This document shows positions 12,201-27,200 of a stretch of 64,000 nt of DNA, in pieces; within the stretch, counting starts at the first letter, position 1; each line of letters opens with the position of its first letter. A program made the position numbers and the translations under genes. Below the pieces are notes generated by a model. That model was not told the origin of the DNA. It searched no databases and saw only the letters and a program-made list of their open reading frames with translations. This DNA comes from Undaria pinnatifida. Lineage: Eukaryota > Sar > Phaeophyceae > Laminariales > Alariaceae. The stretch is from NCBI GenBank assembly GCA_012845835.1, contig JABAKD010000024.1, forward strand, positions 9,925,103-9,989,102, in the 5' to 3' direction.

Positions 12201-15200
12201 TGAATATGCTGCACTTACTCCTTGACACTTCAATTGCAAAAAACGTCGGATAATGTGATGATTGCACTATAGCGGGCAACCGGCACTAATCAACCGGCAC
12301 TAAACAGGGATCACCACTGCTTACCTCTGGCGCGCTTTTCGGGATCATGGACACCGGCGTGGTCAGCGAGGCCTCTCCCCACCCCACCATCTGGTTTCTC
12401 GCGAAAATTCGACTAAAGTACAGACTGCCTGCCTCGAGGTCCGTGATCTCGTACTCCCCCCCATAGATTTCCAGCTGGTAGCAAGCAGTAACAGGGCAGG
12501 CATGATGGGATGGGAGAGCGTTCAGATTACAAAGTCGCAGAATGTTGTCTCGTTGGTAGGCCTCCAGTTTAGGAAGTCGAGGCACTACGTCTTCCTCATA
12601 TGTGTTCCATTTACTTGTCCGTAGCTATGCTCGACAATGCCTGCAAGACAACGGACAAGCCTACGGCTTAGGTATGACACGAATAATCTAGCAAAACACA
12701 GATGTTATCCCAACGATTTTGGTATTTCTTCCTTGAATTAACACCCTCAGTTGAAATGGTTTGGCCCAAGAGAGCCACCTTCAATGTAACATGCGTTTCT
12801 AGCGCCAGTCAACGCAGTACGATACCTTCGCTGGGCCACTGAAATCTGCCAGTGCGTTGTGTCCCGCATCCTCAACAACGATCTCGAACCTGTCGACACG
12901 AGAGGTGTCAGCCACGGTGAACACGTACTGCTCGCCGACCTGGTGGAATCCGCAATGCGCAACGTCATCGGGGAAAGGCAGTTGTAGGTCAAACATTTTA
13001 GTCGTCGTGGTGGTGCCCCATAACTCTATAACACAGCCAAACAATCCTACGTTCATGTCAAGCAGTTTCACTAAGAATATGGGTGCAGTCCTAAAGGAGC
13101 TACATACCCGCATGATTCTGGTGAATACGTCGTAAATAGACACCAGCAAGCCAATGAATACCTGGCATGAATATGCCACGACTAAAGCTATCCAATGGAA
13201 GGTTCATTTGCAAATGAGAGGGGGAGACCAACGCGCGACGGCATCGAGATAGCGCCTTGCGTTTTCTGCGCGAATGCTCAAGAGAGAAAATTACCCTGAG
13301 AAAGCGCTGTTCGCAAAGCAGGTTGGCAGCGTGAACATCTCGTGGGGGCACCCTTTTTACGAACTTGTTTGTCACAGGAGCAGAAGCTAGGTTCGAAGGG
13401 CCGGTATGGGCATCTCTGCGCATATCAACAGCATCGCCTCCTTCAGCAGGACTGGATTCCATTGCAGCGAGGTATTCGATGTAAGAGCATTCAAAATATT
13501 ACATATTGGACTTGAAGAGCGGTTAAACCGGCTTGTCTCTTGTTACGTCTTTATTAAAAGCTGTACAAAAAAGTATACCCGGTCTCAGATGAATAATGGT
13601 ACTGAGATAAGAGCGGTACCGCTGGGCTGTCCCGAGGGTCTCTTTAATCGGGTACTTCACTCTACCCAGGATTTGATCGCCTTACCAGGATTCGATTTCC
13701 GGCGTTAAGGCGCCCGAAGAAATCCGTTGTACCGTTGACTGATATCGTCAAATTGTCCAGGAAGAAATTGTTGACGCAAGCAGAGCACAGGGTTTGGGTA
13801 GCGTCGACGGAAACTTGTCCGCTTGGCCCCCCGTCTTCGCCTGATGTAAAGTCAGGGCTTTCGTCCCATTCCACCTAATGGAAAAAAAAGCGCGTGTTCA
13901 CAATTGTTTCGATCAATTCTGTCCACAAAAATGAAAATTGTGGGCGAACAGGAATGTATAGATATAATGTCAACTAGGTCAATAGCCGCAACATTCAACT
14001 GTTGAAATGACAACGTTTAATGTAATACCTGGAAGGCCGTTATCCGGTCGCCACCGTCGAAAGGAGCAGCGCCATAGGTAATGCGGAGGCTTGTTGGCCC
14101 CGCGCGAGCGAGAGACGGTGTGCCTCCCGCATGGTAGTATGACACCGGCGGGTCTGGCTCCTGATTTTCGGAACAGATAGAGCCATGGAAAGGCATTTAA
14201 GCACTTGGTTAGTGAGGTGAACTTACTGTAGATGGGCAATCCCACATATTTTGTATGACCTCTCGACCTAGAGCTGCAAACGTAGTGTTTGTTTTACCAG
14301 AGTAACTATTCTTGCCACTTGGTGCCGCGTAGGTTACGGCGAATCAAAGCGGAGGTAGTAACCCGGGGTGAGTTGCTGGCCGATCGTAGCGTAGAGGCCT
14401 CACTGATCCCAAAGCACACTTCCATACCAGGTACGAATTTAATGGACTGCGGAGTGCCTCGACAACACTAAACCTGCACCTCCTGCGATAATACAACGAA
14501 CTTTTTTGCAGCACTATATACTGATGGTTGGACAGCTGTAGGCACCGAATATTTTACCTGATATGGGACTTGCATCCCCCCTTCCGCAATTGCGCCGGCT
14601 CCCAAGGGATCGGCAGGCCGCCGGGCACCGTAACCGAGACTGTTAAACGCTGAAACACGCGCAAAGTACACCTAACGCAAGGCCGGAAGCAGCAAGGGGA
14701 GGTAAGCGATGAGGAGTTATGGTGCATTCATTTGGTAGAACTTAGCAAAATTTCGCCAACAACGCCCCACAACGGCCCAGGTTCTCGCGTCATCCATGGG
14801 AATACTGGACCGAAAAAAAGTGATTGGCGGCAGCACATGTTGGATGTGAGTGCCCCTACTGCGCGGATTTGAACATACGCTGCGACGGAAAGAGGCTTTG
14901 CCGGGAGGAATGTTTCAGCTGCGAGGGTGTACCTTTGCAGGCATGTCAAGCGAATACCAATGTTCTCCCGTCATCTCCCTAAATACCCAACGTATAATCG
15001 TGAATGGTGGCTATAAGTGTGGACTCCGGTTGCCCATGCTGCGCAGGTCTGAAGACTTGGGGAGCGGGCAAAGGCGGGGTACGCTGACAAGTTTGACCTC
15101 TTTCAATCCTGCTGAGCTTCGCAGTACGCGACGGGGACGAAAAATACCCGACACACTATGCATCCCTAAACCCGCTGATATTCGAAGTACAGTAGAGAGA

Positions 15201-18200
15201 ACTCTATAACGCTGGTATGTTCCAGCTGGAATAACGGTAGTCTAGCGGCAACTGGCACTAGTTCGTATCCTGTCAGTACTTGTTGTTCCCATCTGTGCCA
15301 AGCGATTTCACATGCAACATAGCGGACAACCGGCACTACTCAGCCGGCACTACGAAGCGACCACTACGGCATGTGACCAGGATAAAATTCCCGACGCATT
15401 GACGCAAGAAAAACGTGTTTCGTCTCATCTTTCCAAGAACAACGTGTTTTCACTCGCATTTCTCAAGAAAAATGAGTGTGTTACTCACGTTGCCAGGCGT
15501 AAGGTCTGTAATGGTGTACTCGAACTGTCCGTCATCGGAAGAATCGATCTCTGAAACGTGAGTGCCGTAAGCCGTACCGTTGGGCATGCTTCCCGCGCTG
15601 TGGGCAATGTATACGGAGGCGTTCCCGCCATTCGAGCAGGACAGCTCACTCATGTCGTAAACCTGAGGAAACGTGCGTGTGAGCATTCGTTATTATGCAA
15701 ATCGGCGAGCAGTGGGAATGCTGAACCCTCTAAGCGACAAAATTGAAGGCACGTACCTGGGGGGGAGCGAATGACAACTGTGACCACGTCTTGTCCAGAA
15801 GGTCGCTGAAGGTAAAACATCTTACGCGTTAAGCTGGACAGAAACAGCGGTCATGAAAAAAAAAGCGAAAGTATAACAATGCGAACCTCAAGAGAAGGGA
15901 ACGCTCCAACCGCGGAGGTGAACGTGATTTCCCACACGGATGTGTTGGCGTTGCTCCCGCTGGTGTCGCTTGTGTTAGCAATTTCTTCCACGGAGACCGT
16001 TCCGATGTTAGGCATGTTCTCCAGGCCGGTCAGGAATTCCCAAGCGGAGGCGTTTGCGTTGAATTCCGCGGAGATGTACATACCCTATCGGCGAAGCAAA
16101 ATTCACAAGTGAGCTGTTAGAGAGCGAAGTCTGAGGGATAGCAAATCACACGAATGAGTTTTGTCAGGAAAATCTCTCGTGTATTTCACTTTATCGTACT
16201 AAATACACGAGTGAGGTGTTAGAGAGTGCACCCTACCGGAGAAACAATTACGCGATTGAATTGTCAGGAAATGCGCACGCATAGCTCACTTTACAAGTTC
16301 CAGGAGATTACCGTTTAACAGGTTAAAGCATATCTCCGTATCAGATCCAACAAACACGCCTACCCACCCACCTCCCATCCACCCACCCACCCAACCCACC
16401 CTCCCACCCACCCACCGGCCCGCCCACCCACCTACCCACGTACCCACACATCCGTGGTGCCGTACCCCGACCCAACCCGACCCAACCCGACCCAACCCAA
16501 CCCAACCCAACCCAACCCAACCCAACCCAACCCTACCCAACCCAACCCAACCCAACCCAACCCAACCCAACTAAGCCCAACACGCGTGTCACTTTAAAAT
16601 ATATTAGAAATTACCGTATTTCACGCAAGATTACACCCCCCCTCCCCGCTTGTTTTCGAGAAAATGTCTGTGAAATTCGTCCGGAATGGTGGGGCCTCTT
16701 GCTTGTTACTGCTATACGGCAAGCGAAATGGTATAAAGTCAAGCATTCGCTGAGAATTTGGGCAAGATTTTCAGTCCAGCGACCAGTCACCCTCTATTCT
16801 ACGCCTCGGCAGCGGGAAAAATTACTAAGACAAAACAGCACGTTATTTGTGGGTTTGACCATCACCTTCACCGCTGCGTAGTTGCTGCCAGAAGTGTTTA
16901 GCGACAACCTGAAGGTCCCGTTGGCGGTACCGTCATTTCCGGAACAGGACACGTACACCTCCGAGGTAGTCATCTCGTAATCGTCGAAGCTCGAAGACGA
17001 CCACTCCACCATGTAGGCCTGGACGAGGCAGGATGGGAAACGCGAGAAAGTTCAGTAGGTGTGTGAAAAACAAACTGGTGCCTTAACCCCGTTGGAACTT
17101 GATCGGGAAAAAAACGACGAAATGCATACGACGAGAACAGCACCGTCCACATGGTTAGGGTGATGACAGGTGTAGGGCCAGAGTCACGGTGCAAGGAGCA
17201 TTAAGGTGTGCGGGCGCGTGCTACGACAGAGGCATGAAGTTTTCCACTTTTTGGCATGTACATTTCTCAATGGCGGGGCTCCTTAGCCTAGCAATAACAT
17301 CGTCTGATAATCACTTTAGCAATATCAGTTTTAATACCTAGGCCATGGCTTTGGTCATCACAAAAGCACTGCCAGTTTATTCTATTATGAAGCCACTTTT
17401 TGGGTGAGGTATCGGAGTCGTCATAATGTTGAGAGCCTCAAAAATAACAATGGTTGGTGCGTCTTCGCCGTAGCATGTGTCTCGCTGTCGTCGCTACTCG
17501 TACTGCTGCGCCCTCTCGCTGGATTGTGGACGGTTGGCAAGATTGCGCTTGTTTGATGTGTTTGTGTTTTTATTCTTCGTCCCCAATAGTAGTACTCGTA
17601 ATGCACACCAGGTACCTGGTTCTGGTACTTGGCAAAGGATCTTGGGGAGCAGCACAGGTGGAGCCCGTTTTTTGAAGTTCACACTTTTCGAATCCCGAGC
17701 AGTTCTAGGGTGAAAGGTTTGCGTTGATGGCAACGTCAAATAAAATTGGCGAAGTAGCTGGTTGCCGGCAATCGACGGTTACGCACGATTGCACATTTTT
17801 CACAGTCATAATTCCGGCTATCACATCTCTGTGGAGAGAAAAATTTTAAAGCCTATGTTTCATGAATCTATCAAGTTTCGACTATCGCGAATCTGGTTTA
17901 ATAACCACGTTTTTCGGGGACGAACTACTTGGAATTAGTGTGGGAATTTTCTGCAGTAACAAACGGGTTGAGTCTGTGGAGATGGACCAAAGCCTACCAG
18001 CACCAGCGTGCGTTCCTTTTATCGAAGAAGTGAACATTGTCGGGAAGTTGGTGTAGGTTCAGCTTGGGCATCCGCACGGCGCCTTTGCTGGAATCCTGAC
18101 GCATGGTACTATAGTGGCAGCGCTGTTTGGGTCAAACGTGTCTAGCTGAAGTACTACCTAACGCCATTGGGGAACCGTTCGTGTTTTTACGTTAATACTC

Positions 18201-21200
18201 GTTACATGACCAATATTGCTAATAGTATAGTAATACTAAAATTATAGTATTAGTATGGTAGAGGTGCACCAACCATTGTTTTTGCCTCCTGAGACCTTTC
18301 ACTCCAAGAACTCTATACCTCACCGAAAAAACTGTTTTTCGAGTACACCGAAAGTGCAACCATTGTAGTGAACGAATGAATCCATGCTATGGCGGTCTAG
18401 GTATACAAATAACTCATTTTGCAAGACAAGAATGATATTTCGACGACTTTGGGGTTAATGAGCCCCGTGGTTCAGGAATTGGCTTAGCCCTAAAGCGGCG
18501 CCTCTATCCTATTAATAGATAATGGCGTTGCATCCTTAGGCCATAGCATTGCGCATCGGCTTGGATTTTCATTTTGAGTTTTCAAAGCCAGGTTCTGGGT
18601 GACATACAGAGTTCCTCAAGTGGTGAGCCACAGAAAATATGGGTGCATTCCTACGGCAGCTTACGTCATCTATGCATGTCGGCGTACTGAAATCGCTTCT
18701 CCAACATCTCTCCAATCCCCCTTGATTAGGAAAAATGGCTCTCAAATTCTTACCCGGGGGGTGTGACCTTGCGTGTTGTACGTTGCAGTGGGGTGTCCGA
18801 TTTAAGAGCGTCATAATGAGAGAAAACTTACTTAACCGCTTTAGAACTGCACGCACGTTTGGGAAATACAGTACTTGGAAATAGTGTGGGATAGTAAAAG
18901 GGTTAAGCGCCGTCAAAAACCGCTTTTTGCGCCTTGTGACTCTGATACTAAAACCTACCTGAAATATAATGACACGAAATCAGATAAGGATGGTAACACC
19001 GGCCTATTCCGCGGGGCTCTTACGTCAAATACCCCGCTGTATTCATGTCGACTTACCGAAATCGCTTCTCCACCATCGCCGAAGAAGTCTCCAGTATCTT
19101 CGTCAATTGTTGGCGCTGCCCATAGGACCTGAAGGGAGCTCCCTCGGACTGCCGTATCTGTCGGTTACAACCAGGGGGGATCAAACATAACTACATATAT
19201 TTTTATTTTTTCTTATATATTTATCATCACATTTTCTTGTGTTATTCCATTGTTGGCGCTGCCCACAGCACCTCCCTCGAACTGCCGCATCTGACGGTTA
19301 CAAATACGAGGGGTGCACGTACCTTTCAACCACCACTTTTACATGGGTTCTCCTATTACCGGGACAGCAGACGCAAACATAGTTCCCCCACCAATGGCGT
19401 TTTAGATAGTTTCCGTTCGCGGCATGGTTAAAGTGTGAAAGGACTTATGCGATCGCCCTGTTGACCCTGGTACGATATACAGCTAGCACGAAGGGAGTCA
19501 CCGACCTATATCATTCATGAGAACACACACTCCATAACACGCGCGATCGAATATCACACACGAAAGCAAAAAATCTTAGCCACCAGTCAAGAAACCAGGC
19601 ACGTAAGACCGACCAGCCCAAGCGAGCTTGTTTTATTACTTCTATATTTGACCTGAGGTTTCCTCGCCTGGTTTCACGATGATAGTTGGGAAACCAAGCG
19701 CATCGGCCGAGGCCATCGGCACGGCATCTCATACGGCAGACATAGAATCTAATGCAGATACTATGTATAGATTGTGTTCAGCCCGATGCGTGGCTGTAGA
19801 TGATCTACGTCGTGATCTGTCGGAGAAGGAGCGTATTGTTAGGGGATGGACCATATTTTTTCTTGCCTGTGGTTTCTTCGCCCAGTTGCGCGATGGTGGT
19901 TGGGAAACCAGGCGCATCAGGCGAGGTGATCGGCACAGCGTCCTCGTAGTCTGCTGGCTCTCCGTAGCCGAGGGTGTTCAGGGCCGATACCCGCACGTAG
20001 TACTTCGTGCCTCGGACCAGTTCCGTGATATTATACCTGAGAGTGAGGAGTTGCACAGATCATCAGATAATCACGCCGTGATGGTCAGCGTTGCACAGAG
20101 CATCAGATAATCACGTCGGCATGGTGTTCTTGCACAGATCATCATATCATCACGCCGATATTGTCGGCGTTGCACTAGTTATCAGATAGGCATGCTGTTG
20201 TTATGGTCGCCGTTGCACAGCTAATCATCGTTGTTATGGTCGGCTTTGCTCAGGTCATCAGATAATCACGCGGTTGTTGCGGTCGACTTTGCTCAGATCA
20301 TTATACTATCACGCCGTTGTTATGGTCAGCTTTGCACAGATCCTTACATAATCACATTGGTGTCATCGGTACGAACCGTCCTTACACCCTTTAGAGCCCC
20401 AAAATCCCTCACTATACCAACTTCAAGTAAATTAGTAAAAAATTTGGGGTTTCCAGTAGTTACGGCGTGACTCCCCTTAGAACTGCACCCCCCTTTTAGG
20501 GGACAAGCAAGTTGCGATTTGAATGGAAGCTGCTTTGTAGTGAGGAAATAATCAAGAGCCAAACACATCCGTCACGTGATTTATATCCCGCACTTGCCTG
20601 AAAGGGGATGTTGCAGGTTGCAATGCATGCTATAAAAAAAAATACAAATAGATGCGACCTTAGGCAAGTCAATGATGAGATGCCTGACACGGATCGCAAA
20701 ACTCACCGGTATTTCGAGAGGTTCAGGTTCACCCGAATTAATGCTTCACGCGACATGTCAACGCTCGTACAATTTTCCCGGCGCAAAAAGACTGGTTCAT
20801 TTTTCCCGCTCCCGTTGGACAGATCAAGTCCTTATTCATGATCTAAGTCTATGTCTTATATATGTGTCTTATATGAAGAGAGCAGATAGATCCCTGGTCT
20901 ACAGGACCTGCATGGTCGGTATATAATATTTTCGGGCGAGAGGGGGGTGATCTGAACAATCTAGCGTCCGCTTCCTGGGTTGGATACTACACAGATCTTG
21001 CACAACCTCTCGTAACGACAGATGATATGTATGATCTAGATGATCTATTAGTAGATCGCGAACTGTCCACTGCTGTGTGATACCTTGCTCTCCCATCATC
21101 GTCAATCTCCTCCACTTCCGGGCTGGTTCCGTCGTCAGCATCGTATGACAAGGGCTTGTTGCCCATGCTGTTGAAACTGGGGTTGGTATCCCACTCCACC

Positions 21201-24200
21201 TGGCAGTGCAACACGGATGGGGTTCGGTTTGAGGGAGCTCATTATAAGAGGGACACAGGTCTAACCGCTTTGGGACTTGAGAGAGGGTAAACGTTGAATA
21301 AAAGTGACGGTTGCAGCACCGGCTACACGACGCAGCCCGGGTCGCTGCGATGGGGCATGTACGAACTGTAGGACAAGGAGCTGTGAGACACCCGTGCAGC
21401 ATGGGATACCCGTGGTCTTCACAATAATAGACGCTTGATCAGATCGTACTCATCGGTTTGTTGGCCGTTATTCGTGGGTCCTTATAGGGTTAATGGTAAA
21501 TAGACACACCTTGATTAGGTAAAGCATCGGTTAGGAACCGACCGGATTAATTGTAAGGGGGCTCACCTTGTTCGTATCTTTCCGTCAGGTATTCGGGTCT
21601 GAAGCAGTTGAATTCTAGATTCCTATTGATGTGTTGATGGTGTGATTATGATTGTACCAAGCTGCACCCATGGTCAAGTGCCAAACGGAATGGTCATAGC
21701 ATATACTGAGTCAAGGACACTAGGGCACCGCTTTCGTCGTTTTTTGTACCGGTAAGCGTTAATGTGTACCACCGCCAGGTAGTGAGCGCACTACCAACTA
21801 GACAAATAAGTGTGTCTTCCTCTGCTCACCTTGAACTTCGTGACGGTAGTTTCTTCGCAAGAAGTGGTGGAATTGATGTCACTGGGGTCCGCCTCGAACG
21901 TGACCTAAAGGGGTCGCGAAGATTAGACCGTGCGTACATAAAAATATAGTTGGTTAGGCCTGACCGTGGCTGGATGAACAGTAGATCAGTTTGGTTTTTG
22001 GAATATTCGGAAATACAACAAGACGTGTTCGCAAACGCATATGAGGGAAAAGAAACACCGTCCAAGCGCCTGAGCATCTTCCACGGTATATGCCTGGTGT
22101 TGCGCTACAGTACCCTTTTACTGCTGGAAAACAAAAACACTCAATAAAAAAGGAGTTAACACAAACATTCAATGCCCACAAAGGGAGCGCATTATGACCA
22201 AGGCTACGATGAGGGGTACAGCCCCATTTTCTCTACCGGTTTTAGGCCCCTCGCATGAGTGGCGCTGTACCGAACTAAACACAACGGACTTCAAACACTG
22301 GGTTTTGGCGCAACGCAACAAACGCTTCCCCATGGCTGTGTATATCGTGATTCCGAAAACACACAAAAGAAGATTAAGGTAGCCGCTGGTGCGAGTAGGT
22401 TTATTATGCCGCAAAGATGAGGCCCACAATGCGACTTTGGTCTTACCTTAAGTGCCTTGGTATAATCGGGTAGTATAGTACCTGATCGCGGCGGACTGGA
22501 GTCAAGTGCTCACCATTAGCGATGTCGATGTGAACGAGTTGGGGGAAGATGCCCCGATGGACCACGGTACGTCGATACTTGGCGACAACGGGAGTCTTCT
22601 CGGAACGATGGTGTTGTTGCTGCTCTCGCTGCAGTCTTCTACTCCAGAGGGGCAAGTTGGCACGGCATCCACCGTTCCCGAAAGACCCTGCACGATAATG
22701 TCGGGAATCGACAAATTATTTTCATTAATCACGATGTTTTGTCATGATTACTTCTACTCATGGTCACATCAACTGGGCCTTCTTGTACCCCAAAAGGGGC
22801 AAGTCGGCACAGCATCCACCGTCCCCGAGATACCGCGCGCAACCCGAAGCACACGGGCAGTCAACCAATTCCGGAGTCCTGTAAGCAATCGTTGTGTTGG
22901 CCGACCGCAGTCGAGCTGAGAATCACGCCGCCATGAGGGAACATATTACCACGATGGTCTACCAATTCGTGACCAAGACCCCACGAAATATTTTCTTCTC
23001 CTGTGACCAGAAACGGAAGGTTAAGTTATGTCGATACTGTGTCCAAAACCATACATGCCTAACGAACAATTCCTGAATGCCTTCGACGGCATAACTAGTG
23101 GAGCGCTATGGTACGGACAACCACCGACCTTGAGGACCTTGAGGAGCTTTTTAAGCTACGCTCGATAAACGTTCTTATAGGCTAGGTATCTAATGGAGAT
23201 TTTCGTAAAATGCGCATCGGATCCAATGATATTGGGTAGCTGCTGAGTTGAGCAGCCGCGTCAGTGAGGGATATTCGCGCTCACAAAGGCAGCCCCTACT
23301 ATAGTACGGCTCTGCGTTATTCTCACCAGAGTCGGGTACCACTCCGGTGGTCCTTGACCCATCTCGTTCACTGCACGGACGCGAACAGCCCATGGGTCCC
23401 CACATGTAACGGCGTCTTCGTCCAATTCAGCCTTTGCCGCGTACGTGCTACCTGTTTTTGTGTAGGGGTGGATTTCCAATGTTGTTTGATATATAGGTTA
23501 TGTAGCAGACATGGGTTAGGGGGGACTGTATACATTGATTCAATGTTTTGTTCCGGGGGTCAGTAGGCGAGAAGCCCATGGACCTCTGGACTTCGTCCAA
23601 CTCAACCTCTGGTGCGTACGTTCTGCCCGTCGGGACGTCGGGCTAGGCTATCGATAACGTTACGAGTTATGGTAGTATCTGAGGTCTACGTGCTCCGTAC
23701 TGTGGACAATTTCCCCGCTATCGACGGCCAAGGCTATGTATGTTCTTGTCACGTTCTTACAACAATACGTCAAATATTGATGACTAACGGCAAAGAAAAA
23801 AATAAAAATAGCACACTCAATACAGCTTCTTCGCTGAGTACGACATACTAGGGAATAGGGGCGACCCGTCCGCCCCAATTGCGGAGTGGCTATAGTTTGG
23901 AAATACGAGATAAACGGGTTGTCATAAAATGTATACGACGTACGACGTACAAGGTTCCCGTTCGGGATGGAGTTGACTTGGTTCCTGTGGACGTCGCGAG
24001 TCGAAATAGATGAACAAAGGTATGTTCTCAGCTACTGCTTTTGCTCCTCTGTAGGCTTCGTTTGCCTTGTATGAGGTCCGGCTATGTGTTTTGGATAATT
24101 GCATTGAATGTGAAAATGTTGTCGTGATTCAATCTCCTGCTGTGCACCAACCATACAGACGTACTAGATACACCACGACTCCTGGCACAAAGGCAAGAGC

Positions 24201-27200
24201 TTGATTCACGACTGCCGTTGTACCGCTGCTGCCCTACTGCTGCTGCACTAGTGCCGATTTCGTCGCTGCGAGGTTGGGTGGTTGCTTTTGAAAAAAACTC
24301 CACCGCTTCTTTTATCGTCTGTGTTTGTGTCAACAATATGACAGCACACACTTCACTCAAGCATACAGATACACACAGAGGCATCGTCCGTGGCTGTCAC
24401 GAAGGAGGGGGCTCAAGGCGCGGCTACTGTTGTACCGTGAATGCCATAAGTATAGAGTCTGGGGGGCCATGTGCGATGCAGCAGCAGAGCAGCAGAGTGA
24501 GAAAAAACATAAAATATTGGTTTCTATGGGTATTTGCTGCTGCTGTATGCTTCTTTTACTTGGGATGAGTTCCGGAGATGTTTGTTACGGCATCGATACC
24601 CGCCAGCATGCAGCAACAACAGCACCAGGCAGCAGAAGGCTGAAACGCCAGCAGCAGCCAATAGAAGCTAGCAGAAGCAGAAAACAGCAGCTCGGTTCGT
24701 CTGTTTTATATTTGCAGGGGTTTCCAGCGAAAAGGCTGTGCATTTCAGTTTTGTTTTTACGTTCGTCAAACTTCGCCGCCGCTGCACAGGAGTCTGGTCG
24801 ATTGTCCCCGCCACGGTCTTTCGTGAGTCCGCACGAAGGCCATGACAGATGACGACGACGCATACCGTCGTCTCTATTGCTCGCGATGCCCTAGATCATT
24901 GTCCAGTCAGGGGCGTGAAAAAATACAAAAACCCAAGGAAAGCCATACACAAAAGGGCCTCATTGTTTTCCCCCCCGGCTCTTTTAGTACTGAATGAGCA
25001 CAGTTGCACGAAAGAGGGGTGCTGACAGCTGATAACTTACCTCCCACGCTGACGATTGAAGCCATCTCAGCAGCATCTTCGACGGAAAGTGTAACGTTGA
25101 AGTACGGAGTAGACCATCCCGCCGAAGAGCTAACGAGCTCGACAATGTAAGACAATATTTCCGCCCCATTGGTTTCGGTCGGAGGGTTCCATCCAATGAA
25201 GAGCGACAGCGAATCATCGGGATTCGCATAGACCTGGTAGAGGTAACCGCGAGAGGTGATAATTAGATTCTGTGAGTCTAAAGTACGAGCCATAGATGAC
25301 ATATTAGATTCTGCGCTTCTAAACAAATATGCCATGGCTGATATGTTTGGTTATGCCAGGATCAATATGGAGCCGTAGCCTGCGTATTAAAGGGCGATTA
25401 GACGCTAAACGCGTTGTCACAGTGCTGCTACTCTCGGCAAACTCAACATCTGCCCATGCGCATAACTATTAACCATATCTTTATACGTATCCTCAAGGAG
25501 TCAAGGTAATAACATTCTGTCACGCCAAAAAAGGGGCATATCTTGCATATTTTAGTACAATTCAACCTCTTCCCACTCCAAACAATATATCGTAGAAAAT
25601 TCAAGTTGCCCCCCGAAACGTGGGTGCATATGTTGAGGGGTTAATCCGTTTTCATTCTACCAAATTAGCTCATACAAAACCCAAAAAGTACCCCCCAAAT
25701 ACATGGGTGCATCCGAAGGGGTTACATCCGGAACGCGTTACCACAGTGCTACTGCTCACGACAAACTCAGTATCTGCCACAGTATATGCCCACACAGATA
25801 TGCTGTTATCGATGTTGTACCATCAAACGCTTGCCAATTCCCCCTTTTGGGACCCATGCGTAGCGAAAAAAACGACTGGTGGTAGCTTACCAAGCTTTTC
25901 ACAGAATATCGTGCAGCAGTACGAGTATCGCCATGCGGCGCGTGTATCTTACAGCTCTTTACCCTACAGTTCAAATGCACCCCCAGCTCCAGCTGCTCTG
26001 CTTGCTTGGGGAGGCCGACTGTAATCGACGTAAGCAAGTCGACGTTTGTTTCCTCTGAAGCTGGCGCACGTGACGATAGAGGTAGAGCTTTTTTGGTCGG
26101 AAACGTCTTCACTCGTCGCAATTCGTTGTGTTGCAATGATTTCGTTTTATACCTATGGCGGGGGATTGTATATCGGGTAGCACTTTTATCTCCTCTCAAA
26201 TTAGTTTTGCCTCGGAGGGATGTAGAGATCCTCAAGTTAGGAGCCCCAGAAAAAACAATAGCTGGCGCACCTCTGCCGTGGCAGGCGTCAACTCCAAAGG
26301 TCTGCATCACCTTATAGAGCGTCAACCAGGGGGGGTGGGGGATGCCTTCAGGGAACAGGCTTGTTGGAGCTTGTACAACGCAGATCCTGTACAAAATATT
26401 TACAACGCCAACTTAGCATCTAGATGATTTAGATCGTCATCTGTCCGATGTGCCGGATCCTCCCGAATTCATCACCTTAGCTTCCACCGGGGGGGGGGGA
26501 GGTGCCCTCGGGGAGCAGGCTTCATCAACCTCTCCGCAATTGTCTTGTGTCTCGGCTTCCTGGGCCTCGCTGGTCCCAACAGAGTTGATCGCGGATACAC
26601 GTACGTAGTAAGCAGTTCCTGGAGAAAAGAAGCCCCCGTCAATCTGGCAATAGAAAAGGTACGAGGATGGTGGGGGATTGGTAGTCGTTTCTTGCTAGCC
26701 TTAGTCGTTTGACAATTAAACATGCGCCTCGTCCGGGATGGACCACCGTTCCTACTCCTAAGAGAGGCACCTCCAACATGTTGGCGCTAACTTCATTTCT
26801 TCCATATGTTACATAATAACTTTTACTAAATCAGGCCAAACTAATTCAAGACACTAACTACTTTCCACCGCCGAAGGAGACGGTATAGAACAGATTACAT
26901 TGGTGCCAGCGGCGTTTGTTTGCCCACATGATTTATAATCCAAAAATGCGCAAGCATACAGCCATCTCCCCAACAGTGTACCAACGTACCGCTATCTGTA
27001 GGCTAACACAAACCACCATCCGCGAGTGACACACCCCACTGCAGGTCTACACCCGAGTTTATCGCAGGTACACGCGCGTAGTAGGGTACCTGGACTAAAG
27101 AAGCCCCCGTCAACCTGGTCCAAGAAAGATTAGTGCACAGAGAGTTGACACTTGCGGAATATATGTGCGCAAGTGGACGCAAAGTCCAGCAATGTAATTC

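Noticed and set aside
16286-16570. Minus-strand frame encoding a Gly-Trp-Val repeat protein
   Set aside because: It is a translation of the (CCCAA)n/(CCCAC)n tract; no flanking exon phase or motif supports it.
20046-20350. CRISPR-like array of ~45-bp units
   Set aside because: Units drift continuously with no constant repeat/unique spacer structure, and the context is a eukaryotic intron; it is a minisatellite.
25756-26394. 212-codon minus-strand frame in intron 30
   Set aside because: No domain motifs. It covers intron sequence and the decayed copy of exon 30, and exons 30 and 31 join directly in phase.
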